DNA of 64,000 nucleotides from Sphingobium trunci (GCF_022664535.1 NZ_JAKUJY010000004.1:186001-250000); one strand, 5' to 3'; counted from the stretch's first letter, positions 23,000-31,956 are shown. The notes: generated by a model from the sequence alone, not told the origin. Translations and numbers: made by a program.

Positions 23000-24244
23000 T
23001 CAGGCGACCGCGCCTTTCTCTTTCAACTGTTCGATCCGGTCCCATTCGATGCCGAGTTCCATCAGCACCAGTTCGGTATGTTCGGACGCTTCCGGCGCGC
23101 GCGTCGTTTCGACCTTCGCGTGATCGAACTGGACGGGATTCGCAACCAGCCGGATCGGCGCGCCGCCGTCCGCAGACTCTACCTCGAAAATGAAGTCGTT
23201 GGCCAGAACCTGTTCGTCGAACGAAACATCATAGACTGACTGATAGGCCGCCCACTGGCCACGCATGGTCTTGAGGCGATCGGTCCAATATTTGAACGGC
23301 TTGGTCTTGAACGCGGCGACGATCATTTCGTAGGCCGCGCGGGTATTTTCCTCCTTCATCAACTCGACGTCGGTGGAAAAGCGCGGATCGTCGGCATGTT
23401 CGCCGATGCCCAGATGCTCGAACGTGTCCTTGATATAGGGTCCGGGCGTCAGGACGGACAAGCTGATATGCCCGCCATCCTCCGTCTCGAACATGCCGAT
23501 CAGCGGATTGGTGCCGACGGTGTTCTTGCCCGGCATCGCCGCCTCGAACGGATTGGTCTTCAGCTCCATCGCGACATCGACGCTGCATGCGGTCGCCCAG
23601 ATGCCGGAGGAGAGCAGCGACACGTCGACCTCGGTGGCCTTGCCGGTGCGCTCGCGGTGGAAGAGGGCGGCGGCAATGCCGCCCGCGATGTTCATGCCGC
23701 CGATCGTGTCGCCATAGGCCGGGCCGGGCTGAAGCAGCGGCGAACCTAGTTCCTTGGGCGCCACCAGCTTGGCCGATCCGCCCCGCGCCCAGAAGGCGGT
23801 CGAGTCAAACCCGCCCTTTTCCCGCTCCGGGCCCTTGTCGCCGAAAGCGGAACCGCGAACATAGATGATATTCGGATTGGCGGCGCGGATATGCTCCACG
23901 TCGATCTTCAGCTTCTGCCGCTGCTGGGGCAGATAGTTGGTCAGGAACACGTCGCACTGCTTGGCGAGTTCGTAGATCAGTTCCTGCCCCTCGGGCGTGG
24001 AAACGTCGATGCCGACCGAGCGCTTGCCGCGATTGGGATGCTGCATCAGGCTGGAACGCTGCGGATTGACCGCGAGGCGCTGGAGCATCTGGATGCCGCG
24101 CTGCGCGTCGCCGCGGACGGGATGCTCGACCTTGATGACGTCCGCGCCCCAATCGGCCAGAACACCGCCGGCCATGGGCACGAAAGTGAACTGGGCTATT
24201 TCCAGGACCCGAACGCCCTCCATCACCTTCGTCATTGTCTGCAT
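23000..24244 (-). CDS. Type III CoA-transferase (CaiB/BaiF family)
   Basis: A full-length 414-residue enzyme with normal segment order: VRVLEIAQFTFVPMAGGVLADWGADVIKVEHP at the start, then KGGFDSTAFWARGG with the catalytic Asp that forms the acyl-aspartyl anhydride, and GDTIGGMNIAGGIAAALFHRERTG after it. The ATG at 24244 follows AGGAGAT, with another in-frame ATG at 24235. It is the first gene of the leftward operon down to 17686. A minus-strand TTGACA (24322-24317) overlapping an ACYWRGT-like site lies upstream. It moves CoA between carboxylic acids, or racemises a 2-methylacyl-CoA as the related AMACR does. The two cannot be told apart here. Confidence 0.9.
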   Translation of the reverse strand: MQTMTKVMEGVRVLEIAQFTFVPMAGGVLADWGADVIKVEHPVRGDAQRGIQMLQRLAVNPQRSSLMQHPNRGKRSVGIDVSTPEGQELIYELAKQCDVFLTNYLPQQRQKLKIDVEHIRAANPNIIYVRGSAFGDKGPEREKGGFDSTAFWARGGSAKLVAPKELGSPLLQPGPAYGDTIGGMNIAGGIAAALFHRERTGKATEVDVSLLSSGIWATACSVDVAMELKTNPFEAAMPGKNTVGTNPLIGMFETEDGGHISLSVLTPGPYIKDTFEHLGIGEHADDPRFSTDVELMKEENTRAAYEMIVAAFKTKPFKYWTDRLKTMRGQWAAYQSVYDVSFDEQVLANDFIFEVESADGGAPIRLVANPVQFDHAKVETTRAPEASEHTELVLMELGIEWDRIEQLKEKGAVA

Positions 24245-24319
24245 CTCCTCCTACATATGGCGGTTCTTGCGGAACCGGCCTCGTCGCAACGCGTTCAAGC
24301 GATAAAAATGACGTTCTGT

Positions 24320-24330
24320 CAACTTAGGTA
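24320..24330 (-). promoter_or_regulatory. ACYWRGT-like site overlapping a -35 box
   Basis: CAACTTAGGTA matches the recurring motif in six of seven core positions. It overlaps the minus-strand TTGACA at 24322-24317, 76 bases before the CoA-transferase start. A second partial copy (AAATAGGTTA) lies near 24353-24362. The -10 box is not clear. Confidence 0.35.
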
Positions 24331-24432
24331 TAAAAGGCACCGGAACATACGTAAATAGGTTAAATAGGCGCCACCAGTCGCATTGCGCGCCATTTTCCCG
24401 TCAACGCCTTTGCTGCGCATGAATTCCGCCCT

Positions 24433-25389
24433 TCAGTCCGCGCCATTTTCCCCGGCGTCGGGATCAGCCATGGGTTTCCGCTCTTCCACCACGCGAATCA
24501 ATCCCTCCTGCGCCACCGATGCTATCAGAGTAGCGCTGCGATCATAGAATTGGCCATGCGCCAATCCGCGGCCGTTGCCGCTCCACGAGGTGTGCAGCGA
24601 CCAGAGCGTCCAGTCGTCGAAGGAGGGCACGCCGTGGAACCAGATGCTGTGATCCAGGCTGGCGCGCTGCATGCCCGTCGTCGACCAGTAGATGCCATGC
24701 GGCAGCAAGGTCGTGGAAAGCAGCATCATGTCGCTGGTATAGGCCAGCACCGCCTGACGCAGGCGCCAGTCCTGCCCGACCGGTTCGGTCGGCCGGATCC
24801 AGAATTGATGGGCGGGCTGCATCACCCTGGGTTCGGCGAAATCGCGCGGACAGGTGGACCGCAGCTCCATGCCCATGCCGCCCATGGTCGGTGGGGAGAC
24901 CCACTGGATATCATCGCGCTCCATCGCCCTGTCACGCAGTTCCTGTTCGGTGCGCAGGCCCTCAGGACCGGGCACCTGGGGCATGGGCGCCTGGAAGGAC
25001 AGGCCTTCGGGAGCAGCGTGGCAGGATATCGTCGCCTGCAACAGCACGCGCCCGTCCTGGATCGCCTCGACCGACCGGGTCGAAAAGCCGCGGCCGTCAC
25101 GGATGCGCTCGACCGCATAGGTCAGGGGACGGCTGGTCAGGCCCGCGCGCAGGAAATGGGCGTGCATCGAGTGGGCGGGCCTGTCGTCGCCGACGGTCTG
25201 GAGCGCGGCCATGACGGACTGGCCCAGTAACTGGCCGCCGAAAATCGGGCGGGCGGGACCGTCCGGCATGGTAGCCGTGAATCGATCCCCACCCTCCTCG
25301 CGAAGCGTGAGCAACCGCACGAGCAAGGGTTGGGATTGCCCGTTGGCGTCCGATCCGCATCTGTCCAACATGGCCTCGCCGCTTGCCAT
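24433..25389 (-). CDS. Acyl-CoA thioesterase II (TesB-type double hotdog)
   Basis: About 318 residues. The first hotdog has FGGQLLGQSVMAAL and HAHFLRAG, and the second ends in LDHSIWFHG and WSLHTSWSGNGRGLAHGQFYD with RSATLIASVAQEGL, the TesB C-terminal signature with the catalytic Asp/Thr/Gln region. ATG codons at 25389 and 25371 and a TTG at 25416 are all possible starts. I took 25389 behind GGGGAAG. It diverges from a MaoC-type hydratase, with an ACYWRGT site between them. It probably releases acids from stalled acyl-CoA intermediates. Confidence 0.88.
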   Translation of the reverse strand: MASGEAMLDRCGSDANGQSQPLLVRLLTLREEGGDRFTATMPDGPARPIFGGQLLGQSVMAALQTVGDDRPAHSMHAHFLRAGLTSRPLTYAVERIRDGRGFSTRSVEAIQDGRVLLQATISCHAAPEGLSFQAPMPQVPGPEGLRTEQELRDRAMERDDIQWVSPPTMGGMGMELRSTCPRDFAEPRVMQPAHQFWIRPTEPVGQDWRLRQAVLAYTSDMMLLSTTLLPHGIYWSTTGMQRASLDHSIWFHGVPSFDDWTLWSLHTSWSGNGRGLAHGQFYDRSATLIASVAQEGLIRVVEERKPMADPDAGENGAD

Positions 25390-25430
25390 CCGATCCGGCT
25401 TCCCCGCTCTTATCAATCCTTCTAGATAGA

Positions 25431-25441
25431 TAACCTAGTGA
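25431..25441. promoter_or_regulatory. ACYWRGT-type operator candidate (TAACCTAGTGA)
   Basis: The core ACCTAGT lies between the divergent starts of the TesB thioesterase (25389) and the MaoC-type hydratase (25545), so one protein could control both. Confidence 0.4.
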
Positions 25442-25544
25442 TCTTCGTCGGTCTGTGTCAAGCTTCGGGGCGGCATTGCAAGACCGGCTGCGGAAGATAT
25501 CATCATGGTTGCCGGAGCGTGCGCCGTGCGGAATGAGAGGAAAA

Positions 25545-26405
25545 ATGACGGAAAGCCTGGACATCGAGCATTTGCGGAGCTGGATCGGCGCGGAGGAGCG
25601 CGTCGAGGACCTGCTCGACCCCGGTCTGGCGGCGCGGTTCCACCTGACGCTGGACATGCCGGGCGATCCGGCCGGCGAAGGGGATGCGGCGCCCAGGCTG
25701 CTGCATTTCTGTCTTTGCCAGCCGATCGCCGCAACGGCGATGCTGGGTGCCGACGGGCACCCGGCGCGAGGCGGTTTTCTGCCGCCGGTCCCGCTGCCGC
25801 GCCGGATGTGGGCGGCAAGCCGCATCGCCTTCATCGGCGACCTGCGGGTTGGCGAGCGGGTGCGGCGTGATTCGCGGATCTCCGACGTGACCGTCAAGGA
25901 GGGGCGGACGGGCACGCTGTGCTTCGTCACCGTCGATCACCGCATCTCCGGCAGCAGCGGCGTCGTGGTCGAGGAACAGCAGACCATCGTCTATCGCGGG
26001 GCGGAGGACGGCTCCATGCCGCCCGCGGCCGCCACCGCCGAAGCCGCGCCGGAAGGCATGGTGAAGCAGACGGTCGACCCGTCACCGCCCCTGTTGTTCC
26101 GCTATTCGGCGCTCACCTTCAACGGCCATCGCATCCATTATGACCGTCCCTATGCGACGGATATAGAAGGCTATCCGGGCCTGGTCGTGCACGGTCCGCT
26201 TCAGGCGACGCTGCTGCTGCACTTCGCGGCGCGGCAGCGCGATGGCCGCGCGCCGGATCGCTTCACCTTCCGCAGCGGCAGCCCGCTTTATGACCTTCAG
26301 CCGGTGGAACTCCATTGCGAAGCATCGGGGGATGGTGGGCTGTCGCTCTGGACGGCGCGGCCCGGCGGCCCATTCGCGATGCGCGCGGATGCGGCCTGGA
26401 ACTGA
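25545..26405 (+). CDS. MaoC-like/FAS1 dehydratase-type hydratase (mesaconyl-C4-CoA hydratase-like)
   Basis: A 286-residue double hotdog protein. The N-terminal half carries FLPPVPLPRRMWAASRIAF, and the second half has the hydratase-2 style site FRYSALTFNGHRIHYDRPYA, with an Asn/His pair in place of the usual D-H dyad, followed by YPGLVVHGPLQATLLL. This arrangement matches itaconyl/mesaconyl-C4-CoA hydratase-like proteins. The ATG at 25545 follows GAGAGGAA. A longer in-frame start at 25455 has no binding site. It is followed after 14 to 23 bases by a DUF2332 gene. Hydration of a branched or dicarboxylic enoyl-CoA is likely, but the exact substrate is unknown. Confidence 0.82.
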   Translation: MTESLDIEHLRSWIGAEERVEDLLDPGLAARFHLTLDMPGDPAGEGDAAPRLLHFCLCQPIAATAMLGADGHPARGGFLPPVPLPRRMWAASRIAFIGDLRVGERVRRDSRISDVTVKEGRTGTLCFVTVDHRISGSSGVVVEEQQTIVYRGAEDGSMPPAAATAEAAPEGMVKQTVDPSPPLLFRYSALTFNGHRIHYDRPYATDIEGYPGLVVHGPLQATLLLHFAARQRDGRAPDRFTFRSGSPLYDLQPVELHCEASGDGGLSLWTARPGGPFAMRADAAWN

Positions 26406-26428
26406 ATAGATAGGCGAGGATGATTGCG

Positions 26429-27466
26429 ATGGCGACGGAACAGCAGGTGCGCGATGCGCTGAAATGGCAGCGGGATTTCTGCATCAACGACGGCGCACCG
26501 GCGACGGGCGCGGTATGCGGGGCGCTGGCGGAACGGCTCGATCGGGAAAGTGAAACCGGGCGGCGGGCGCTCGACTGGCCCGGCGAACCCATTGCCGACG
26601 CGCTGGCGCTGCGCCTCGCGGCACCCTTTCACGCCCTCTATCGCTCCGGCCGCGCGCCGCAACTGGCGCCGATCTACGGTGGCGAGATCAGTCAGGCGGG
26701 TGATCTGATCGCAACGACGATCGCACAGCATGATGGGGAGATCAGCCGTTGGCTGGACGGCCCGCCCCAGACCAACGAGCCGGGCCGGTCGGCCATCCTG
26801 ATGACCGGCCTGCTGGCCTTGGCGGATCGCCATGGACTGCCGTTCGAATTGCTGGAAATCGGTTCTTCGGCCGGGCTCAACCTGCTGATCGACCGGTTCC
26901 GCATGGATCTGGGAGGGGTGGAGGTCGGTCCATCGGACTCGCCGGTTCTGGTCGAGCCCGAATGGCGCGGCGCGCCGCCGCCCGATGTTCCGGTCTCCAT
27001 CCTCAGCGTGCGCGGCGTGGATATCGCGCCAATCGACATCCGGGCGCCCGGAGCGGTCGAACGGCTGCTGGCCTATGTCTGGGCGGACCAGACGCGGCGG
27101 GTCGAGCTGCTTGCCAAGGTGCTGGACCTTGCGCTCACCCATCCGCCCAAGGTGGAGCAGGGCGATGCGGCCGACTGGATCGAAGCGCGGCTGGCCGAAC
27201 CGCAGGCCGACGGCACTTGCCGCGTGCTGGTGCACAGCATCATGTGGCAATATCTGCCGCGCGAGACGCGCCACCGGATAGAGGCCGCGATGGCCGCGGC
27301 GGGCGAGGCGGCGACGCCCTCCCGTCCGCTCGGCTGGGTGACCTATGAAGGCGACCGGGAGAGCAGGCGCCCGGTGCTCAAGGTGCGGAGCTGGCCCGGC
27401 CATGCGGAGGCGGAGATGTTGGCCCACGCCCAGCCGCATGGCCTGTGGATAGCGCCGATCGAGTGA
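26429..27466 (+). CDS. DUF2332 family protein
   Basis: A protein of 345 residues of the uncharacterised DUF2332 family. Recognisable parts are QRDFCINDGAPATGAVCGAL at the start, LLEIGSSAGLNLLIDRF in the middle, and VLVHSIMWQYLP and WVTYEGDRES near the end. LEIGSSAGLNL resembles a Rossmann methyltransferase motif I (xExGxGxG), so a methyltransferase-like fold is possible, but this is only a resemblance. The ATG at 26429 is nine bases after GAGG. The ATG at 26420 is too close to it. It is co-directional with the MaoC-type hydratase. No function is known. Confidence 0.83.
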   Translation: MATEQQVRDALKWQRDFCINDGAPATGAVCGALAERLDRESETGRRALDWPGEPIADALALRLAAPFHALYRSGRAPQLAPIYGGEISQAGDLIATTIAQHDGEISRWLDGPPQTNEPGRSAILMTGLLALADRHGLPFELLEIGSSAGLNLLIDRFRMDLGGVEVGPSDSPVLVEPEWRGAPPPDVPVSILSVRGVDIAPIDIRAPGAVERLLAYVWADQTRRVELLAKVLDLALTHPPKVEQGDAADWIEARLAEPQADGTCRVLVHSIMWQYLPRETRHRIEAAMAAAGEAATPSRPLGWVTYEGDRESRRPVLKVRSWPGHAEAEMLAHAQPHGLWIAPIE

Positions 27467-27481
27467 AACCGGCGCGCGGCG

Positions 27482-28651
27482 TCAGCGTCCCTGCTGGACC
27501 TGGCGCCGCCGCAGCCACCAATTATACTGGTCGGGCCACAGCTTCCACGCGTCGGGAACGCCCATCTCGACCGCGACCTGCGCTGGCCAGTTGGGATTCC
27601 ACAGCAGTTCGCGGCCGATGGCCACCAGGTCGCAACGACCCTCGGCAAGGGCGGCGGCGGCCTGTTCGCCGGTACGGATTAACCCGACGCCCATGGTCAG
27701 TACGCCCGTCTCCTTGCGGATGCGCTCCGAAAAAGGAAGCTGGAAGCCCGGCGTGCGGGCGACGAGGCTGTTCTGTGCGGGCAGCTTGAAGCCGCCTGAC
27801 GAACAATCGACCACATCGATGCCGATGGCCTTGAGCGCAGCGGCGAATGCCACCGAATCGTCCAGGCCCCAGCCAATATCGACGCCATCGACCGACGAGA
27901 TGCGCACGAAACAGGGCCTGTCCTCCGGCCACATGTCGCGCATCATCGCGGCGATGCGCAGCGGGAGCCGCATCCGCCCCTCGCGGTCGCCGCCATATTC
28001 GTCCGTCCTCTGGTTGCCGAGCGGTGAGAGGAAGGAGTGCATCAGATAGCCGTGCGCGCAATGCAGTTCGGCAATGTCGAAACCAGCCTTCAGCGCGCGC
28101 TCGAAGGCCAGGCGATAATCCTCCACCACGGCCTCGATCTGTTCGATCGTCATCTCGGCGGGCGTCTGGCAACCCTGATCGAAGGCAATGGCGCTGGGCG
28201 CCGCAATGTCCCATGGCCCTTCGCCGCGCGCCGCTATGTCGGCATCGCCGAGCGGTCCACCGCCCTCCCAGGGGCGCTGGGAAGCACCCTTGCGTCCTGA
28301 ATGCGCGATCTGGATCGCCGAAGCCGCACCGAAGGAACGGACGATGTCCGCCAGCCGCTTGAGACCCGCAATATGGTCATCGTCCCAGATGCCCAGGCAT
28401 CCATGGGTGATCCGCCCCTGCGTGTTGACCGAACTCTGCTCGATGAACACCAGACCCGCGCCGCCGGCCGCCAGCTTGCCGATATGCTGGACGTGCCAAT
28501 CGGTGGCGTAGCCGTCGACAGCCGAATAGGTGGCCATGGGCGACACCACGATGCGGTTGCGCAGGGTCAGGCCGCGAATCCGCATTGGCTCGAACAATGT
28601 GCCGAGATCAGGGGCTGTTTGCGGCGTTAACGTATGAAGATTCTGGGTCAC
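27482..28651 (-). CDS. Old yellow enzyme family NADH:flavin oxidoreductase (YqjM/XenA-like)
   Basis: A 389-residue FMN-dependent TIM-barrel ene-reductase. It starts with LFEPMRIRGLTLRNRIVVSPMATYSA, then IQIAHSGRKG with the active-site His, ELHCAHGYLMHSFLSPLGNQRTDEYGG, and VGLIRTGEQAAAALAEGRCDLVAIGRELL for the FMN phosphate. The GTG at 28651 follows AGGAGAG. A longer frame to 28705 lacks a binding site. It is convergent to DUF2332 and diverges from a CoA ligase at 28820. Reduction of an alpha,beta-unsaturated carbonyl, or of a 2,4-dienoyl-type CoA, would fit the setting. Confidence 0.9.
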   Translation of the reverse strand: MTQNLHTLTPQTAPDLGTLFEPMRIRGLTLRNRIVVSPMATYSAVDGYATDWHVQHIGKLAAGGAGLVFIEQSSVNTQGRITHGCLGIWDDDHIAGLKRLADIVRSFGAASAIQIAHSGRKGASQRPWEGGGPLGDADIAARGEGPWDIAAPSAIAFDQGCQTPAEMTIEQIEAVVEDYRLAFERALKAGFDIAELHCAHGYLMHSFLSPLGNQRTDEYGGDREGRMRLPLRIAAMMRDMWPEDRPCFVRISSVDGVDIGWGLDDSVAFAAALKAIGIDVVDCSSGGFKLPAQNSLVARTPGFQLPFSERIRKETGVLTMGVGLIRTGEQAAAALAEGRCDLVAIGRELLWNPNWPAQVAVEMGVPDAWKLWPDQYNWWLRRRQVQQGR

Positions 28652-28819
28652 GGTCTCTCCTGAACCATCTGAAATCTGGCTGTCCCGGTCTTTTCGCTTG
28701 GGCAAAGTGACGGCGAGTCCCTAGCATTTCAACAGAAAGTTATAATGGTTAGTTTTGTAGTTGCGCCACAACCTTGGCCTAAATAACAGGGGGGAGGCAG
28801 CGGCGGAGAGGTGTCGAGC

Positions 28820-30379
28820 ATGAAATTTCCAGAGGCGGACCGCAATCTCGCAGATGCACTGGCCGATGCCGCCCGCGATCGCGGCGAGGCGAGGGTTGTC
28901 GTCTCCTCGAGCGTTCGGCCCGTCGACCTGACCCTGGCCGATATCGCTGCCCAGGGCGAATTGTTCGCCGCGCATCTGGTGCGGCTCGGGATCGGGCCGG
29001 GCGATGTCGTTGCCGTGCAGCTTCCGGCCTGGTCGGAATGGATGATCGCCTGCGCCGGGATTGCGCGGGCAGGGGCGATCCTGCTGCCGATCGTATCCAT
29101 TTATGGCGCGAAGGAGATGTCCTTCATCCTGCGCCAGTCGGGCGCGCGCTTGATCGTGACGCCCGACCGCTGGCGCAATGCCGATTATGGCGCCGTGCTG
29201 GCGGAATGCGGAGACCTGCCCGATTTGCGGCATCATGTGGTCGTCGGGCCGCTTCGTCCTGAGGGCGCCATCGGCTGGGACAAGATGGTTGCGTCGGCGG
29301 AGCCTGTCCCAGCCATTGTCCGCGCGCCCGATGACGTCGCCCTGCTGGTCTATACCTCCGGCACCACCTCCGACCCCAAGGGGGTCCAGCATAGCAGCCG
29401 TACCATCCTTTCCGAATTCGCGATTCAGTCCCGGCTCCGCGATCTGGACCATGACCGCACGCTTTCGCCATGGCCACCGGGTCATGTCGCGGGCGCCTAT
29501 GCGATGATCCGCACGATGCTTTACGGCGGGCCGTTGGTGTTGATGGACCTGTGGGACCCGGCCGAGGCCGGACGGCTGATCGAGGCGCATGGGCTGACGA
29601 GCTGTTCCTTCACGCCCTTCCATCTCTCGGGCCTGCTCGACGCGGCTGACCGCGAAGGGCTCGACCTCTCGACCCTGACCAACGTCATGGTCGGCGCGGC
29701 GCCCGTTTCGCCCACATTGATCGAACGCTGCTCCGCCAAGGGCCTGCGCACCTATCGCTGCTACGGGTCGAGCGAGATGCCGACCGTCAGCACCGGCTTC
29801 CCGGACGATCCGATCGACAAGCGGCTGACGACCGAGGGCAAGCCCATGCTGGGCGCGGAAATCCGCTTCATCGATGAGGATGGCGAAGACGCGGAAGAGG
29901 GCGAAATCGCCCTGCGCGGGCCCGATCTGTTTATCGGCTATCGCGACCCGGCGCTGAACGAAAAGGCGTTTCTGCCGGGCGGATGGTTCCTGACCGGCGA
30001 CGTCGGACGGCTGGATGCGGATGGCTATCTCCAGATCACCGATCGCAAGAAGGACATCATCATCCGCGGCGGCGAGAATATCTCTTCGCGCGAGGTGGAG
30101 GATCTGCTCTTCCAGCATCCCGACGTAGCCGAGGCGGCGGTCGTCGCCGCGCCCGATGAGCGCATGGGCGAGGTCGTCTGCGCCTTCCTGATCCCGGCGC
30201 CCGGCGGCCAGCCGTCGCTGGAGAATGTCAGGGATTATTTCTTCGCCGCCGGCATCGCCCGGCAGAAGACGCCGGAGAGAGTCGAGATCGTCGCGGATTT
30301 CCCCCGCAACAGCACCGGCAAGGTGCTGAAGCATGAATTGCGCGCGCGTTTGCGCGGCGCCACCACGAAAGGCACATGA
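28820..30379 (+). CDS. AMP-forming acyl-CoA ligase
   Basis: A 519-residue adenylate-forming ligase. It has LVYTSGTTSDPKGVQHSSR as P-loop, YGSSEMPTVS, GWFLTGDVGRLDADGYL, IIRGGENISSREVEDLL and the C-terminal STGKVLKHELR with the catalytic Lys. This layout is close to the short/medium-chain and cyclohexane-carboxylate type ligases. The ATG at 28820 is nine bases after GGAGAGG. A GTG at 28811 is less likely. The stop overlaps the start of a crotonase (ATGA), so ligation and the next hydratase-type step are coupled. Confidence 0.92.
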   Translation: MKFPEADRNLADALADAARDRGEARVVVSSSVRPVDLTLADIAAQGELFAAHLVRLGIGPGDVVAVQLPAWSEWMIACAGIARAGAILLPIVSIYGAKEMSFILRQSGARLIVTPDRWRNADYGAVLAECGDLPDLRHHVVVGPLRPEGAIGWDKMVASAEPVPAIVRAPDDVALLVYTSGTTSDPKGVQHSSRTILSEFAIQSRLRDLDHDRTLSPWPPGHVAGAYAMIRTMLYGGPLVLMDLWDPAEAGRLIEAHGLTSCSFTPFHLSGLLDAADREGLDLSTLTNVMVGAAPVSPTLIERCSAKGLRTYRCYGSSEMPTVSTGFPDDPIDKRLTTEGKPMLGAEIRFIDEDGEDAEEGEIALRGPDLFIGYRDPALNEKAFLPGGWFLTGDVGRLDADGYLQITDRKKDIIIRGGENISSREVEDLLFQHPDVAEAAVVAAPDERMGEVVCAFLIPAPGGQPSLENVRDYFFAAGIARQKTPERVEIVADFPRNSTGKVLKHELRARLRGATTKGT

Positions 30380-31164
30380 TGAGCGAAGACCTGGTCACCA
30401 TCGAACGGGATGGCGGCACCGCCGTCGTCACCCTCAACCGTCCCAACGCCATGAACGCCCTGTCGAAGGCGCTCCGCTCGCGCCTGTTCCACGTCATGAC
30501 GGAACTGAACGAGGACGACGCGATCAGGGTGGTCATATTGACCGGCGCGGGCGACCGGGCCTTCACCGCCGGGCTGGATCTGAAGGAGCTGGGGTCCGAG
30601 CCGGGCGCACTCAGCGCCGCCAACGCCGAAGGCGCCGACGAAAATCCGGTCAAGGCGATCGAAGTCTGCACCAAGCCGGTCATCGGCGCGATCAACGGCG
30701 TTGCGATCACCGGCGGGTTCGAGGTGGCGCTGGCCTGCGACATATTGATCGCGTCGGACAAGGCGCGCTTCGCCGACACCCATGCGCGCGTGGGCATCAT
30801 GCCCGGCTGGGGCCTGTCGCAGAAGCTGTCGCGCATGATCGGCATTTCGCGCGCCAAGGAATTGTCGTTCAGCGGCAATTTCCTGGATGCGCAGACCGCC
30901 TGCGCCTGGGGCCTGGTGAACCGCGTGGTTCCGGCCAATGAACTGTTGAGCCACGCCAAGGCGCTGGCGCGCGACATCGAAAGCGCCGATCCAGCCATGG
31001 TCCGCGTGTACAAGAAGCTGATCGACGACGGTTTCGCCCTGTCCTTCGGGGACGCGATGGCGCATGAGCTGGAGATATCCTCCGACATGAACGGAAAGGT
31101 CACGCCGGAGGAGGTGGAGCGCCGTCGCGGCGTCGTGCAGGCGCGCGGGCGCACGCAGCAATAA
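30376..31164 (+). CDS. Enoyl-CoA hydratase/isomerase family protein
   Basis: A 262-residue crotonase. It shows VTLNRPNAMNALSKAL, RAFTAGLDLKEL, NGVAITGGFEVALACDI and ADTHARVGIMPGWGLSQKL. The Glu144 equivalent (GGFE) is present and the Glu164 position is His, as in the crotonase at 5757, whose ADTHA stretch is nearly the same. The ATG at 30376 overlaps the ligase stop, and a second ATG at 30379 is possible. It is likely a beta-oxidation hydratase or related lyase for the product of the upstream ligase. Confidence 0.88.
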   Translation: MMSEDLVTIERDGGTAVVTLNRPNAMNALSKALRSRLFHVMTELNEDDAIRVVILTGAGDRAFTAGLDLKELGSEPGALSAANAEGADENPVKAIEVCTKPVIGAINGVAITGGFEVALACDILIASDKARFADTHARVGIMPGWGLSQKLSRMIGISRAKELSFSGNFLDAQTACAWGLVNRVVPANELLSHAKALARDIESADPAMVRVYKKLIDDGFALSFGDAMAHELEISSDMNGKVTPEEVERRRGVVQARGRTQQ

Positions 31165-31190
31165 AGGCGCAGCAGTTACGGGATAGGGGT

Positions 31191-31216
31191 GGAGGGGCGT
31201 GGCTCCTCCGCTTTTC
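31191..31216. terminator. Hairpin between convergent genes
   Basis: GGAGG (31191-31195) pairs with CCTCC (31205-31209), followed by GCTTTTCC. It lies between the crotonase and the convergent nitroreductase. The stem is short. Confidence 0.5.
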
Positions 31217-31217
31217 C

Positions 31218-31898
31218 TTATCGGTGGAACCGGATCGCGTCGTCGATCGTCGAGCGCGTCGTGCGCGCGTCGTTGGCGGGATGATCGGGATCGGGATAGC
31301 CGAAGGCGAGGCCGAACAGCAGGCGCAGTTCCGGACCTATGCCCAGTTCGCGGTGAACGATATCAGCATAATGGCTGAGCGCGCCCTGTGCGCAGGAAGC
31401 GAGGCCATTGGCCGTCAGCGCCAGCATCAGCGATTGTGCATACATGCCTGCGTCGGCCGCTTCGCGCATCGCCGCCCATTCGGGAAGGAAGATGAAGGCG
31501 GCGTGCGGTGCGTCGAAGAAGCGGAAATTGCGCAGGAAACTTTCGGTGCGAGCAGCCTTGTCGTCGCGCTCGACGCCCGTGGCGGAGAACAGGGCCTTGG
31601 CCGCGTCGATCTGCCGCGTGCGATATTCGCCCGGATAGGCCCCCGTCAGCGGGAAATCCGGCGACACGTCAGCGCCGGTTTTGGCATGATCGTGCAGCGC
31701 GGCGCGAACCCGCTCCGCTTCGGCACCCGAAACGATATGCACCACCCAGGGCTGCACATTGCAATTGGAAGGCGAAAGCTGCGCCGTTTCCAATATATGC
31801 CGCAACAGCGCATCGGGAACCGGATCGGGCAGGAACCCTCGGATCGACCGCCGCTCGCGCATGATTTCGTCGAAGGCGGTGGCCCATGTCTGGGGCAT
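31218..31898 (-). CDS. Nitroreductase family FMN oxidoreductase
   Basis: A 226-residue nitroreductase-fold enzyme. MRERRSIRGFLPDPV is the N-terminal FMN phosphate site, AQLSPSNCNVQPW the second FMN contact, and GMYAQSLMLALTANGLASCAQG the dimer helix. The C-terminal LLFGLAFGYPDPDHPAN is the usual closing strand. The ATG at 31898 is chosen over an ATG at 31967, which gives an unconserved extension. It uses NAD(P)H to reduce nitro groups, quinones or activated double bonds. A physiological role with the neighbouring CoA genes is not obvious. Confidence 0.88.
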   Translation of the reverse strand: MPQTWATAFDEIMRERRSIRGFLPDPVPDALLRHILETAQLSPSNCNVQPWVVHIVSGAEAERVRAALHDHAKTGADVSPDFPLTGAYPGEYRTRQIDAAKALFSATGVERDDKAARTESFLRNFRFFDAPHAAFIFLPEWAAMREAADAGMYAQSLMLALTANGLASCAQGALSHYADIVHRELGIGPELRLLFGLAFGYPDPDHPANDARTTRSTIDDAIRFHR

Positions 31899-31956
31899 GA
31901 TCGTGGGAATCCTCAAAGCGCGGAAGGGTGTCGGTGGCTCCTCCCGAAAGACAGCC

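Noticed and set aside
28652-28819. A further ACYWRGT operator between the OYE and CoA ligase genes
   Set aside because: The TA-rich stretch near 28740-28760 (TAATGGTTAG) resembles one half of the motif only and lacks the palindromic core.
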